Positions 51,369 to 60,868 of a stretch of 64,000 nt of DNA are shown piece by piece. Position 1 is the first letter of the stretch. The number at the start of each line of letters is the position of its first letter. The notes under the pieces were generated by a model. The model worked only from the letters and a program-made list of their open reading frames with translations. It was not told where the DNA came from and searched no databases. The stretch covers positions 806,001 to 870,000 of the forward strand of contig CP136534.1 in the NCBI GenBank assembly GCA_051016205.1. The letters run 5' to 3'. The stretch is from Acuticoccus sp051016205. GTDB taxonomy: Bacteria > Pseudomonadota > Alphaproteobacteria > Rhizobiales > Amorphaceae. Both the position numbers and the translations under genes were made by a program.

Positions 51369-53536
51369 CGTCTGCCCTTTCGGCGGGGAGGGGGGCGGCG
51401 TGAAGGTCTGCCTGAGCGCTGTGGCGGACGGCGGCGTGGCGCCGTGGCCTCATGCTCTATTACCTCAAAGCGCAGTGCGCCCGACAGTGGTGCCGCTTCG
51501 GCCAGGCGCACCGAGACGGCGTCCCCAAGGCGGTAAGTGATTCCGGTCACCTGTCCGATCAAGGCGTGGATGGTTTCATCGTGCACCAGGTATTCCGCCG
51601 AGAGGGTGGAGATGGGCACGAAACCGTCCCCACCGCTGTCGTGGAGCTTCACGAAGAGACCGGCGCGGGTGACGCCTGCAATGCGCCCTTCCATGACGGT
51701 GCCCACCTTGTCGGCGAGCCAGCCGGCGATCAGGCGATCCACGGTCTCCCGCTCGGCCACCATGGAGCGGCGCTCCGTTGCCGAGATCGCCTCGCCGATG
51801 CTGCCGAGCTCTTGGATCTCCTCGTCCGTCAGCCCGTCCTTGCCGAGGCCTTCGGCACGGATCAGCGCGCGGTGGACGATGAGGTCGGCATAACGGCGGA
51901 TGGGCGAGGTGAAGTGCGCATAGCGGCGCAGGTTGAGCCCGAAGTGGCCAAGGTTGTCGGGCGAATACTCCGCTTGGCGTTGGGAGCGCAGCACCACCTC
52001 GTTCACCAGGTGCTGGTGGGCGGTTCCGGCGACCCGCGACAGGATGGCGTTGAAGTGCTCAGGCCGCAGCCGCGTCCCCTTGGCAAGCTTGATGTCGAGG
52101 GTGGAGAGGAACTCGCGCAGCGCGTCGAGCTTGTCGTCCGAGGGCGCATCGTGAACGCGGTAAAGGATGGGGATCTTCGCCGCCTCGCAGGTCTGCGCTG
52201 CGGCAACGTTCGCCTGGATCATGAACTCTTCGATGAGCCTGTGGGCCTCAAGCCGCTCAGGCACGATGACGCGGGCGACGGCGCCTTCAGGGGTGAGTTT
52301 GATCTTGCGCTCAGGCAGATCAAGGTCGAGGGGGGCGCGGTTGTCGCGGGCGCGTTTCAGTGTGGCGTAGGCATGGAAGAGGGCACCCACTTGACCGGCC
52401 ATGTCGGACGGGGCGCCATCGGCAATTGTCTGCGCCTCGTCATAGGCAAGGCTGCGGGCGGAGCGGATCATCACACGGTGGACGCTGTGGCGCGTCTTAC
52501 GGCCGTCCTTGCCGAACACCATGCGCATGGCGATGGCAGGCCGCGCTTCCCCTTCGCGCAAGGAGCAAAGGTCGTTAGACAGGCGCTCGGGCAGCATTGG
52601 GACGACGCGGTCGGGGAAATAGGTGGAGTTGCCGCGAAGGCGCGCCTCCCTGTCCATCGGTGCGCCCGGCCGCACGTAGTGGGCCACATCGGCAATGGCG
52701 ACTGTGACGATGTGCCCGCCGTCATTGTCGGGGTCCGGCTCGGCAAAGACCGCGTCGTCATGGTCCTTTGCGTCAGACGGGTCGATGGTCACGAAAGGAA
52801 TGGAGCGCCAGTCCTCCCGCCCACGCACGGTGGTGCGTTTGGCAGCCTCGGCAGCCTTCAAGACGGCGTCCGGAAAGCGGTCGGGTATCCCATGCGCCAT
52901 GATGGCGATGAGGGAGATGGCCTGTTCGCTCCCCGCAGGCCCCACCACCTCAGTGATCTTGACGTTGCGCCCCCGCTCGGCGGTGTAGCGTACCAGCGAG
53001 CCTAGGGGCGTATCGCCCGCCACCGCCTTGTCGATGAAGACGGTATCGCGGTCCTTCTTGGTGATGGGGGAGAGTTGAAGGCGCCCGCCGACGCTCTCAA
53101 GGACGCCGAGGGATTCCGCCGCACGGCGCTCCAGCACCTTGATGACGCTGCCCACATGGCCGTCTTTCGTGGGGGTGATGCGGGTGAGCACCCTGTCCCC
53201 CATCCCAGGCGCCTTGCCTTTGGAGGAGATGAGGACGGCTGGCGGCTCGCCTTCGCCCTCCCAGTGGGTGGGGGTGGCAAGGACATCGCCATCGGCGGTC
53301 TTGCCTGTGACGGCGAGGACGGTGACGCGGGGGAGGCTGCCAGGCTTTGACAGGCGCTTACCTGAGCGCGAGAGCAGCCCCTCGGCAGCCATATCCGCCA
53401 GAAGGGCTTTCAGTTCGATCCTGTCCCCGCCGCGCACGTTGAACGCCTTGGCGATCTCGCGCTTTCCCACCTTGCCCTGGCTGTCGGCCACAAAGCGAAG
53501 AATGTCCTCGCGTGTGGGGACGTCAGGTTTCGCCAT
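51365..53536 (-). CDS. rnr: Ribonuclease R
   Basis: Processive 3'-5' exoribonuclease that degrades structured RNA. From ATG 53536 it is 723 residues: N-terminal winged-helix (TREDILRFVADSQGKVGKRE), cold-shock domains (about 80-230), the RNB catalytic domain with ITIDPSDAKDHDDAV-like FVTIDPSDAKDHDDAVF (metal-binding aspartates intact) and a C-terminal S1 domain (GRIAGVTRAGLFVKLHDSGG) ending in a basic tail RRRPPQRSGRPSRRPPPRRK. The start overlaps the last 14 bp of topA. A longer frame reading through topA's lysine-rich tail is spurious. Confidence 0.95.
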   Translation of the reverse strand: MAKPDVPTREDILRFVADSQGKVGKREIAKAFNVRGGDRIELKALLADMAAEGLLSRSGKRLSKPGSLPRVTVLAVTGKTADGDVLATPTHWEGEGEPPAVLISSKGKAPGMGDRVLTRITPTKDGHVGSVIKVLERRAAESLGVLESVGGRLQLSPITKKDRDTVFIDKAVAGDTPLGSLVRYTAERGRNVKITEVVGPAGSEQAISLIAIMAHGIPDRFPDAVLKAAEAAKRTTVRGREDWRSIPFVTIDPSDAKDHDDAVFAEPDPDNDGGHIVTVAIADVAHYVRPGAPMDREARLRGNSTYFPDRVVPMLPERLSNDLCSLREGEARPAIAMRMVFGKDGRKTRHSVHRVMIRSARSLAYDEAQTIADGAPSDMAGQVGALFHAYATLKRARDNRAPLDLDLPERKIKLTPEGAVARVIVPERLEAHRLIEEFMIQANVAAAQTCEAAKIPILYRVHDAPSDDKLDALREFLSTLDIKLAKGTRLRPEHFNAILSRVAGTAHQHLVNEVVLRSQRQAEYSPDNLGHFGLNLRRYAHFTSPIRRYADLIVHRALIRAEGLGKDGLTDEEIQELGSIGEAISATERRSMVAERETVDRLIAGWLADKVGTVMEGRIAGVTRAGLFVKLHDSGGDGFVPISTLSAEYLVHDETIHALIGQVTGITYRLGDAVSVRLAEAAPLSGALRFEVIEHEATAPRRRPPQRSGRPSRRPPPRRKGRR

Positions 53537-56210
53537 CAGCCTTGGAGCGACGCTCTGCCTGCGTGGCCTTTTGGGCGGCGGCTTTCTTCTTCGTGGCAGA
53601 CCCGGTGCCGCTCGACTTGGTGGTCTTGGTTTTGGCGGCTGTCTTGGTCTTTGCGCCTGACTTAGCCTTTGTGCCGGACTTCGACTTGGCGGGCGACTTG
53701 GCCTTGCCCGACCCGCCTTTGGCAGCCTTTGCGGCAATCAGTTCGAGCGCCGCCTCAAGGGTGATCGTCTGCGGATCGGTGCCTTTGGGCAGCGTTGCGT
53801 TGACCTTGCCGTGGTTAACGTAGGGGCCGTAGCGACCCTCGCGCACACTGATGACGCCGCCGTCAGGATGGTCGCCCAGCGTCTTCAGCGCTGCAGGCGT
53901 GTTGCCGAAGCCGCGGCCGTCCTTGCGCTCGGCAATCAGCGTTACGGCGCGGTTGAGGCCCACCTCGAACACGTCCTCGATGGTCTCAAGCTTGGTGTAC
54001 TTGCCCTCGTGCAGGAGGAACGGGCCATAACGCCCCAGGCCCGCCTGGATGGGCGCGCGCGTCTCAGGGTGCTCGCCCACCGTGCGCGGCAGGTCGATCA
54101 GCATCACCGCCTTCTCAAGGGTGATTTCGTCAGGCACCCAGCCTTTGGGGAGGGAGGAGCGCTTGGGCTTGTCGTCCGTCTCCATCTGCACGTAAGGGCC
54201 GAAGCGGCCTGTGCGCAGCGACACCTCCGCCCCCGTCACAGGGTGGTTGCCGAGCACCACTGGTCCGTCTGAGTTTTGCTCCGCGTTGGGGTCATCGCCC
54301 AGCTGGCGGGTGAAGTTGCAGTCAGGATAGTTGGAGCAGCCGACGAATGCGCCATACCGCCCGTTCTTAAGGCTGAGTTGGCCGACGCCGCAGGTGGGGC
54401 ACACGCGCGGGTCGCTGCCGTCCTCCTTTGGCGGGAAAATGAGGGGGGCGAGCTCCTCGTTCAGCGCGTCTAGGACCTGCGCCGTGCGCACGTCCATCAC
54501 GTTGCCGATCTGGCCGGAAAAATCGTTCCAGAACTCGCGCAACACCGCCCGCCAGTCCAGCTGACCGTCGGAGATGGCGTCGAGCTTTTCCTCAAGGTCG
54601 GCGGTAAAGCCATACTCCACATAGCGCTGGAAGAAGCTTTCCAGGAACGCTGTCACGATCCGGCCCTTGGAGCCTGGGATCAGCCGCTTTTTCTCAAGCG
54701 TGACGTAGTCGCGGTCGCGCAGGGTGGACAGGGTTGCCGTGTAGGTGGAGGGACGGCCGATGCCAAGCTCCTCCATCTTCTTGATGAGGGTGGCCTCGGT
54801 GAAGCGGGGCGGGGGCTCGGTAAAATGCTGTGAGGGTTTGATCGCCTCGCGTGTCAGCGTCTCGCCTGCGGCCATCTTCGGCAGGCGCCCGTCCTCTTCA
54901 CTGTCACCGTCGTCCACACCTTCCTGGTAGACAGACAGGAATCCGTCGAAGCGCATCACCGAGCCGTTGGCGCGAAGGCCGATGGTCTCGCCGCCCTGCT
55001 TGGCGTCGATGTCCACAACAGTGCGTTCGAACTCGGCCGATTCCATCTGGCTCGACACGGCGCGCTTCCAGATCAGGTCGTAAAGGCGCGCCTCATCGTC
55101 GCCGAGGCGGGAGGCCATCTCTTTGGGAAGGCGCGACACGTCCGTCGGTCGGATCGCCTCGTGGGCCTCCTGCGCATTCTTCGCCTTGGTGGAATAGTGA
55201 CGCGGCTTTTGCGGAAGATACGAAGAGCCGTAGCGCGAACCGATGATGGCGCGGACCGATTCGATCCCTTCGGCCGCCATCTGCACCGCGTCGGTCCGCA
55301 TGTAGGTGATGAGGCCGACGGTCTCTCCGCCAAGGTCGATGCCCTCGTAGAGCTTTTGCGCCACCTGCATTGTCCGCGCTGAGGAAAAGCCCAGCTTGCG
55401 CGAGGCTTCCTGCTGCATCGTCGATGTGGTGAAGGGCGGCTGAGGGTTGCGCTTCTGCGGCTTTGCCTCCACCGAGACGACGCCGAAATCGGCGGCCTCG
55501 AGGTGGGCCACGATCGCTTTGGCGTCAGCCTCTGTCTTGATCCCCAAACGATCCAGCCGCTTGCCGTCGAGGACGGCCACACGGGCCTCGAACGCATCGC
55601 CCGAGGGGGTGTGGAGCGTTGCAATCACCGACCAGTATTCCTGGGCGACGAAGCGCTCGATCTCGCTCTCCCTGTCGCAAACAAGGCGAAGGGCGACCGA
55701 CTGGACGCGCCCGGCAGAGCGGGCGCCGGGGAGCTTGCGCCACAGCACGGGCGACAGGTTGAAGCCCACCAGATAGTCGAGCGCACGGCGGGCGCGGTAG
55801 GCGTCCACGAGGTCGGCTTCGATGGCCCGGGGCTGAGCCATCGCATCCAAGACAGCCTTTTTGGTGATGGCGTTGAACACAACGCGCTCCACCGGCTGGT
55901 CCTTCAGAGCCTTTTTCTCTTTCAGCACCTGAAGGACGTGCCAGGAGATCGCCTCGCCCTCGCGGTCGGGGTCGGTGGCAAGGATCAGGCGGTCAGCGTC
56001 CTTCACGGCGCGGGCAAGGTCGTTCAGCCGCTTCTGCGACTTGGCGTCAACCTGCCACAGCATCTCAAAATCTTTGTCGGGATCCACCGACCCGTCCTTG
56101 GGCGGCAAATCGCGCACGTGTCCGTACGAGGCAACAACGTGATAGGCGCTGCCAAGGTACTTGTTGATCGTTTTCGCCTTGGCCGGTGACTCGACGACGA
56201 CGACGTTCAT
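53523..56210 (-). CDS. topA: DNA topoisomerase I
   Basis: Type IA topoisomerase relaxing negative supercoils. The 895 residues start MNVVVVESPAKAKTINKYLG (TOPRIM), with metal site ATDPDREGEAI, catalytic Tyr in GLITYMRTDAV, a four-cysteine zinc finger CPTCGVGQLSLKNGRYGAFV...SNYPDC, further YGPY-type C-terminal repeats (GRFGPYVQ, GRYGPFLL, GRYGPYVN) and a Lys/Ala-rich tail (about 860-895). Only one true CxxC...C finger is seen; later repeats lack cysteines, as in other alphaproteobacteria. First gene of the chain leading to rnr. Confidence 0.96.
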   Translation of the reverse strand: MNVVVVESPAKAKTINKYLGSAYHVVASYGHVRDLPPKDGSVDPDKDFEMLWQVDAKSQKRLNDLARAVKDADRLILATDPDREGEAISWHVLQVLKEKKALKDQPVERVVFNAITKKAVLDAMAQPRAIEADLVDAYRARRALDYLVGFNLSPVLWRKLPGARSAGRVQSVALRLVCDRESEIERFVAQEYWSVIATLHTPSGDAFEARVAVLDGKRLDRLGIKTEADAKAIVAHLEAADFGVVSVEAKPQKRNPQPPFTTSTMQQEASRKLGFSSARTMQVAQKLYEGIDLGGETVGLITYMRTDAVQMAAEGIESVRAIIGSRYGSSYLPQKPRHYSTKAKNAQEAHEAIRPTDVSRLPKEMASRLGDDEARLYDLIWKRAVSSQMESAEFERTVVDIDAKQGGETIGLRANGSVMRFDGFLSVYQEGVDDGDSEEDGRLPKMAAGETLTREAIKPSQHFTEPPPRFTEATLIKKMEELGIGRPSTYTATLSTLRDRDYVTLEKKRLIPGSKGRIVTAFLESFFQRYVEYGFTADLEEKLDAISDGQLDWRAVLREFWNDFSGQIGNVMDVRTAQVLDALNEELAPLIFPPKEDGSDPRVCPTCGVGQLSLKNGRYGAFVGCSNYPDCNFTRQLGDDPNAEQNSDGPVVLGNHPVTGAEVSLRTGRFGPYVQMETDDKPKRSSLPKGWVPDEITLEKAVMLIDLPRTVGEHPETRAPIQAGLGRYGPFLLHEGKYTKLETIEDVFEVGLNRAVTLIAERKDGRGFGNTPAALKTLGDHPDGGVISVREGRYGPYVNHGKVNATLPKGTDPQTITLEAALELIAAKAAKGGSGKAKSPAKSKSGTKAKSGAKTKTAAKTKTTKSSGTGSATKKKAAAQKATQAERRSKADGET

Positions 56211-56453
56211 AGGTGCGGTGCCTCGCGCGGTTGCCGGACCGCACATAGAGGCAGAGGGGCCCAATGGCAAAGGCTGGGGTGACACTTACGCTCGCCAATG
56301 GGGCCTCACGGCCACTTTTTCAGCGCCGTTCCAACCTTCAGCCCTCAACACAAGGTTGGGGAAAGCTCGTCGCGGCATCAATCATGTCACAGCGCGGCCG
56401 CAACGCCGTGGCCCCCGCTCCGGCGGGTCGTCAGTAATGAAGATGAGGACGTC

Positions 56454-56702
56454 ATGAGCATCCAAGAGCGTATGGATCACCCTGCGGAAACTCAGCCGGT
56501 CGATTCGGTCATTGTCGCCACTGGTGACGCCGCCCACTATGTGGAGCGCATGTGCGTTGAGCTGGCAGGGCTTGCGGACCGCGCCGGCCTTGGCTTCCTC
56601 GCTTACCTTTTGGAAGTGGCGCGGGAGGAGGCAATGCTCCACTGCGAACAGCAGACCATGCATTCCATGACCGTCATGCACGGCGAGCTGCCCCCGAGCT
56701 AG
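56454..56702 (+). CDS. Small conserved helical protein of unknown function
   Basis: An 82-residue protein, MSIQERMDHPAETQPVDSVI, with a predicted helical core VERMCVELAGLADRAGLGFLAYLLEVAREEA. I recall similar short proteins with a G-L-x-x-L-A-Y-L-L-x-M-A-R core across Hyphomicrobiales, without assigned function. The ATG at 56454 follows GATGAGGACGTC. It is divergent from topA and followed by a 530-bp non-coding region. Confidence 0.7.
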   Translation: MSIQERMDHPAETQPVDSVIVATGDAAHYVERMCVELAGLADRAGLGFLAYLLEVAREEAMLHCEQQTMHSMTVMHGELPPS

Positions 56703-57234
56703 ACACCCCTGATGGCGTTGACCGTGAGGCGAACGGTTGGCGCCATCTGACTGAACCAAACCACCCCGGCGCGGCGTGTCTGGTGGATGCGATGGAGGAC
56801 CTTGCGTCGAATTGGGCGCTTGCTATCCACGCCAACTGTTGAAGGGCGCGTTTCCCTTTGCCTGTTGAACCCATGCCTGGCGGATCCACCTGACCCACGA
56901 GTGTTCCTGGCGTTTTGCCCAGAGGCCCTCGCTGCCTGGGTGTTGTTTGACACGTCGCGTGTCGCATAGCTGACCCTCGTGGCGTTCGCTGCGCCGTCCG
57001 GCCCGCAACGGTTCGGTCCTATCAAGGTTCGGTGCTGTACAGGTTCGGTGGCTGAGCCGTTCGGTCCCATTGTCGCACGGGGCCTGAGGCTAGCGAGAGG
57101 GCGTTTTGCGGTCCGCCACGGGCACCCGTCGGCGGTGGTGGGCTATCCACAGGCGCAGGCGAGGCGTGACCACACATCGGTGAGCAGCTGTGTTCGCGCT
57201 TGCCCATGGGTGCGCCATGGCCCATTTTCGCGCC
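56703..57234. other. Long intergenic region upstream of htrA
   Basis: About 532 bp without a supported gene, unusually long for this window. Minus-strand frames here have no ribosome binding site or recognisable product. It contains the 16-bp-period direct repeat at 57010-57065 and small hairpins near 57120. It probably carries the htrA operon promoter and regulatory sites; a small RNA is possible but I cannot show one. Confidence 0.45.
57010..57065. repeat. Four-copy direct repeat of GGTTCGGT with 16-bp period
   Basis: GGTTCGGT occurs at 57010-57017, 57026-57033 and 57042-57049, and CGTTCGGT at 57058-57065. Start-to-start spacing is exactly 16 bp each time, while the 8-bp spacers (CCTATCAA, GCTGTACA, GGCTGAGC) are unrelated. 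The array lies about 170 bp before the htrA start. The regularity suggests cooperative protein binding sites. Confidence 0.75.
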
Positions 57235-58671
57235 ATGCCCACAGTGATCCGCAGTACCCCCATGCCAGTTTTCCTGTCAGGCGCCGTCGCCGCCGTCCTT
57301 TGTTGCGTCAGCCTCCTATTTGCCGACAGTGCCGGCGCGCAGGACAGGGTTGTCGCCGTCCCCTCATCGGCGGCGGAGATCACCTTGTCCTTCGCGCCTG
57401 TGGTTCGCCAGGCCGCACCCGCCGTGGTGAACATCCACACCGCCCGGCGTCGTACCACCCGCTCCCCATTCGTCGACGACCCCATTATGCGGCACTTTTT
57501 CGGCCGCGGGGGGCGCCGCAATTCTCCCATGGCGTCCGCGCTTGGTTCTGGCGTGATCGTCGACCCGTCGGGGCTTGTGGTCACCAACGCCCATGTGATC
57601 CGCGGCGCACGGGAGATCCGCGTCTCGCTGAACGACAGGCGTGAGTATGCGGCCAACCTCCTCTTGAAGGACGAGAGGACGGACCTTGCGGTTCTCAAGA
57701 TCGAGTCGGATCAATCCTTCCCGTCCCTTGCCTTTGGAAGTGCCGACGGGCTGGATGTGGGCGACCTGGTGCTTGCCATCGGCAACCCCTTCGGTGTGGG
57801 CCAGACGGTCACGCAGGGGATCGTCTCTGCCGTTGCCCGCACGCAGGTGGGCGTTGCTGACTATCGCTTCTTCATCCAGACCGATGCGGCCATCAACCCT
57901 GGCAATTCGGGCGGCGCGCTGATCGACATGTCCGGCCGTCTGGTGGGGATCAACACGGCCATCTACTCCCGCTCAGGCGGCTCCAACGGTATCGGTTTTG
58001 CCATTCCGGTGGAGATGGTGCGCATCGTCGTCCAGTCCGCGGCCGATGGGGGCAAGGTGCGACGGCCCTGGTTCGGCGCGCGGCTCCAAAGCGTCACGCG
58101 GGACTTGTCGAGGGAGTTCGGACTGGACAGGCCGTCGGGCGCCATCATCACCGAGCTTGTGCCGCGAAGCCCTGCCCACCAGGCTGGCTTGAAGGTGGCC
58201 GACGTCATCACCCACCTTGACGCTGTGGAGGTGGTGGACAGCGACACCTTCGGCTACCTCTACGCCACCAAAGGGCTGGTGGGCGAAACGGAAGTGCGGA
58301 TCGTGCGCTCAGGCACCGTCAAAGCGGTGCGCGTTTCCCTTGCCGCACCGCCTGAGACAACCCCGCGGGATGCCCAGCGCATCGCCGGCCGCTCCCCGTT
58401 CTCAGGCGTTATCGCCATGAACCTTTCCCCCGCCGTTGCGGACGAGTTCAACCTCGACCTTGCCGACACCGGCGTTGTGATTGCGCGCGTGGACCCGCGC
58501 TCGGTCGCAAGCCGCGTCGGCCTTCGCTCAGGCGACAAGGTGATCGAAGTCAACGGCGAGCGTGTGCGCAACACCGCCAGCCTCAAAACCTTGTCGGGCC
58601 GGCGCGAGCGCTATTGGGAAATCATCATCGAACGGAACGGGCAGCAGTTGGAACTGGTTCTGGGCGGCTGA
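57235..58671 (+). CDS. HtrA/DegP-type periplasmic serine protease with two PDZ domains
   Basis: A 478-residue envelope quality-control protease/chaperone. A hydrophobic N-terminus (about 10-35) acts as signal or anchor. Catalytic triad: His120 in VVTNAHVIRGA, Asp150 in DERTDLAVLKIE and Ser225 in NPGNSGGALID. PDZ1 (about 270-370; GAIITELVPRSPAHQAGLKVADVI) and PDZ2 (about 385-475; GVVIARVDPRSVASRVGLRSGDKVIEV) follow. The start is uncertain (57235 or 57262; no clear ribosome binding site). It leads an operon with rarA, whose ATG overlaps its TGA. Confidence 0.9.
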   Translation: MPTVIRSTPMPVFLSGAVAAVLCCVSLLFADSAGAQDRVVAVPSSAAEITLSFAPVVRQAAPAVVNIHTARRRTTRSPFVDDPIMRHFFGRGGRRNSPMASALGSGVIVDPSGLVVTNAHVIRGAREIRVSLNDRREYAANLLLKDERTDLAVLKIESDQSFPSLAFGSADGLDVGDLVLAIGNPFGVGQTVTQGIVSAVARTQVGVADYRFFIQTDAAINPGNSGGALIDMSGRLVGINTAIYSRSGGSNGIGFAIPVEMVRIVVQSAADGGKVRRPWFGARLQSVTRDLSREFGLDRPSGAIITELVPRSPAHQAGLKVADVITHLDAVEVVDSDTFGYLYATKGLVGETEVRIVRSGTVKAVRVSLAAPPETTPRDAQRIAGRSPFSGVIAMNLSPAVADEFNLDLADTGVVIARVDPRSVASRVGLRSGDKVIEVNGERVRNTASLKTLSGRRERYWEIIIERNGQQLELVLGG

Positions 58672-60062
58672 TGGGAATGGCCGACCCGGCGGAAAACCTG
58701 TTTTCGGCAGCCGGGTTGGCCAAGGAGACGCCGCGACCGCTGGCCGATGCGCTGCGACCCAAGTCGCTGGATGATATTGTCGGCCAGCCCCATCTCCTCG
58801 GCCCTGAAGGGCGGTTGAGCCGGGTTCTTGCAGGGCGCGAAGGGGGAGGGAGCATCGGCTCGCTCATCCTGTGGGGGCCGCCTGGGACGGGCAAGACCAC
58901 CCTGGCACGCCTTCTCGCCAAGCATGTGGACGCTGAGTTTCAGCAAATCTCGGCCATTTTCTCCGGCGTTGCGGACCTTAAAGCGGTTTTTCAGCGCGCC
59001 CGTCAGGCCCGCGAAGTGGGCCGCGCGACGCTCCTCTTCGTGGACGAAATTCACCGCTTCAACCGCGCCCAGCAGGATGCGTTCTTGCCCGTGATGGAAG
59101 ACGGCACCATCACCCTCGTCGGCGCCACCACCGAAAACCCGTCTTTCGAATTGAACTCAGCCCTCCTGTCGCGCGCACAGGTGATGGTGTTTCATGCCCT
59201 CGACGCCGACGCCCTCGCCATCCTCCTCACGCGGGCAGAAAAGGCGCGCGGCGCCAGGCTTCCTGTGACGGAGGAAGGCAGGGTGAGCCTTTTGCGCATG
59301 GCCGATGGCGACGGTCGGGCCATCCTCACCCTTGCCGAGGAGGTGTGGCGCGCCGCAGCCAAAGGCGAGACGCTCGACGCCGACGCCGTCCAATCCATCT
59401 TGCAAAGGCGTGCGCCCTCCTACGACAGGGACCGTGACGGGCACTACAACCTCATCTCGGCGCTGCACAAATCCGTCCGCGGGTCGGACCCCGATGCGAC
59501 CCTTTACTACCTGATGCGCATGCTGGATGGGGGTGAGGACCCCCTTTACATCGCCCGCCGCCTGGTGCGCATGGCCAGCGAAGACATCGGCCTTGCCGAC
59601 CCCTCAGCGCTCCTCGCCACCATTGCAGCGCGCGACAGCTATGAGTTTTTGGGCACGCCCGAGGGGGAGTTGGCCCTGGCCCAAGCCGCCGTCCACCTTG
59701 CCTTGGCGCCAAAATCCAACGCCGTCTACACAGCGTTCAAGGCCGCAAAGGCCTTCGTGAAGGACACGCCCGCGCTGCCGCCGCCAAAGCACATTCTGCC
59801 AGGGGTTACGCGGCTGATGCGTGATGAAGGCTACGGCAAAGGCTACGCCTACGATCATGACGCCCCTGACGCCATGGCCGGTCAGGCCTATTTCCCCGAC
59901 GGCATGGATCCGCCCACCTTCTACCGCCCTACAAACCGCGGCGAGGAGACGCGGTTCGCGCAACACCTTGAAAAGGCGGCCGCCAAGCGTCAACAAGTAC
60001 GTGACGCGTCGGCCGAGGCACCGGCCAGGCCCGCGCGTCCCGATCCCACGGAGCCGTCATGA
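58671..60062 (+). CDS. rarA: Replication-associated recombination protein A (RarA/MgsA), AAA+ ATPase
   Basis: A 463-residue AAA+ protein related to the clamp loader and RuvB, acting at stalled forks. Seen: clamp-loader-like start RPLADALRPKSLDDIVGQPHLL, Walker A GPPGTGKTTLARLL, Walker B LFVDEIHRFNRAQQD, sensor 1 GATTENPSFELNSALLSR, and the C-terminal tetramerisation domain with LISALHKSVRGSDPDATLYYL and GMDPPTFYRPTNRGEE. TGATG overlap with htrA upstream and ATGA overlap with the hydroxylase gene downstream. The Pro/Ala-rich C-terminal tail is poorly conserved. Confidence 0.95.
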   Translation: MGMADPAENLFSAAGLAKETPRPLADALRPKSLDDIVGQPHLLGPEGRLSRVLAGREGGGSIGSLILWGPPGTGKTTLARLLAKHVDAEFQQISAIFSGVADLKAVFQRARQAREVGRATLLFVDEIHRFNRAQQDAFLPVMEDGTITLVGATTENPSFELNSALLSRAQVMVFHALDADALAILLTRAEKARGARLPVTEEGRVSLLRMADGDGRAILTLAEEVWRAAAKGETLDADAVQSILQRRAPSYDRDRDGHYNLISALHKSVRGSDPDATLYYLMRMLDGGEDPLYIARRLVRMASEDIGLADPSALLATIAARDSYEFLGTPEGELALAQAAVHLALAPKSNAVYTAFKAAKAFVKDTPALPPPKHILPGVTRLMRDEGYGKGYAYDHDAPDAMAGQAYFPDGMDPPTFYRPTNRGEETRFAQHLEKAAAKRQQVRDASAEAPARPARPDPTEPS

Positions 60063-60868
60063 CCACCTTGTTGGAGTTTTTGGCCCTTTGGGCTGCGGTC
60101 TACGTCATCACGCTGGCGCTCTATCTGGGGTTCGGCGCGCTGTTCCAGTGGTACGCCCACCGCCACCCGGAGCGCCGCATCCAGGCGGGGCGGCGCGGGG
60201 AAAAGCGCAAGTGGAAGGAAATCCGCCAGAGCGCCTGGTCGCTGACGGCTACATGTTTTTGCCTTGCCGGCGGCCTCTTTCTGCAGTGGAAGGGGTGGAC
60301 CCTTGTGGCGCCACTGGAGATGTCCTGGTGGTCGGTGCCTATAATGTTTGCCGTGTCCATCGTGGCGTTCGACGCGTGGTTCTACTGGGGTCACAGGCTT
60401 ATGCATTGGCCGCCGCTTTATAAGCACCACCAATACCACCACCGCTCCGTCGCACCGACGGTGTGGTCGAACTACTCAGACACCATGGTCGATGCGTTCG
60501 TCATGCAAAGCTACTATTTGTGGGCGCCGCTGATCCTGCCGATCCCGCCTGCCGTTCTGGTGGCGCACAGGGTGTACGACCATTTCAACGGGATGATCGG
60601 CCACTCGGGCTTCGAGTTTGCCGCCTCCAAGATGACGCGCATCCCCTCGCCGATGGTGTGCACGCTGTTCCACGACCAGCACCACAGCCACTTCAACTAC
60701 AACTTTGCCAACTTCTTTTCCTTCTGGGACAGGGTGATGGGCACCCTCCACAAGGACTACGACCCGGGCGTGAAGCGGTGGGAGCATGTGGCGGCGCCCG
60801 CCAACACCGACAGCCCGACCGATGCCACGCCCAAGGCCAGCGCGCCGGCGCAATCTGCCCCTTCGTGA
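60059..60868 (+). CDS. Sterol desaturase/fatty acid hydroxylase family di-iron membrane enzyme
   Basis: A 269-residue membrane oxygenase. Three histidine clusters of the di-iron site are intact: HRLMH, HHQYHH and HDQHHSH, with a fourth His at FNGMIGHSGFEF. About four helices. Bacterial members hydroxylate lipid acyl chains, hopanoids or carotenoid-like lipids; the substrate here is unknown. A soluble tail (about 235-269) is low-complexity. It overlaps rarA and crcB by 4 bp on each side, so it is fully embedded in that operon. Confidence 0.9.
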   Translation: MTTLLEFLALWAAVYVITLALYLGFGALFQWYAHRHPERRIQAGRRGEKRKWKEIRQSAWSLTATCFCLAGGLFLQWKGWTLVAPLEMSWWSVPIMFAVSIVAFDAWFYWGHRLMHWPPLYKHHQYHHRSVAPTVWSNYSDTMVDAFVMQSYYLWAPLILPIPPAVLVAHRVYDHFNGMIGHSGFEFAASKMTRIPSPMVCTLFHDQHHSHFNYNFANFFSFWDRVMGTLHKDYDPGVKRWEHVAAPANTDSPTDATPKASAPAQSAPS

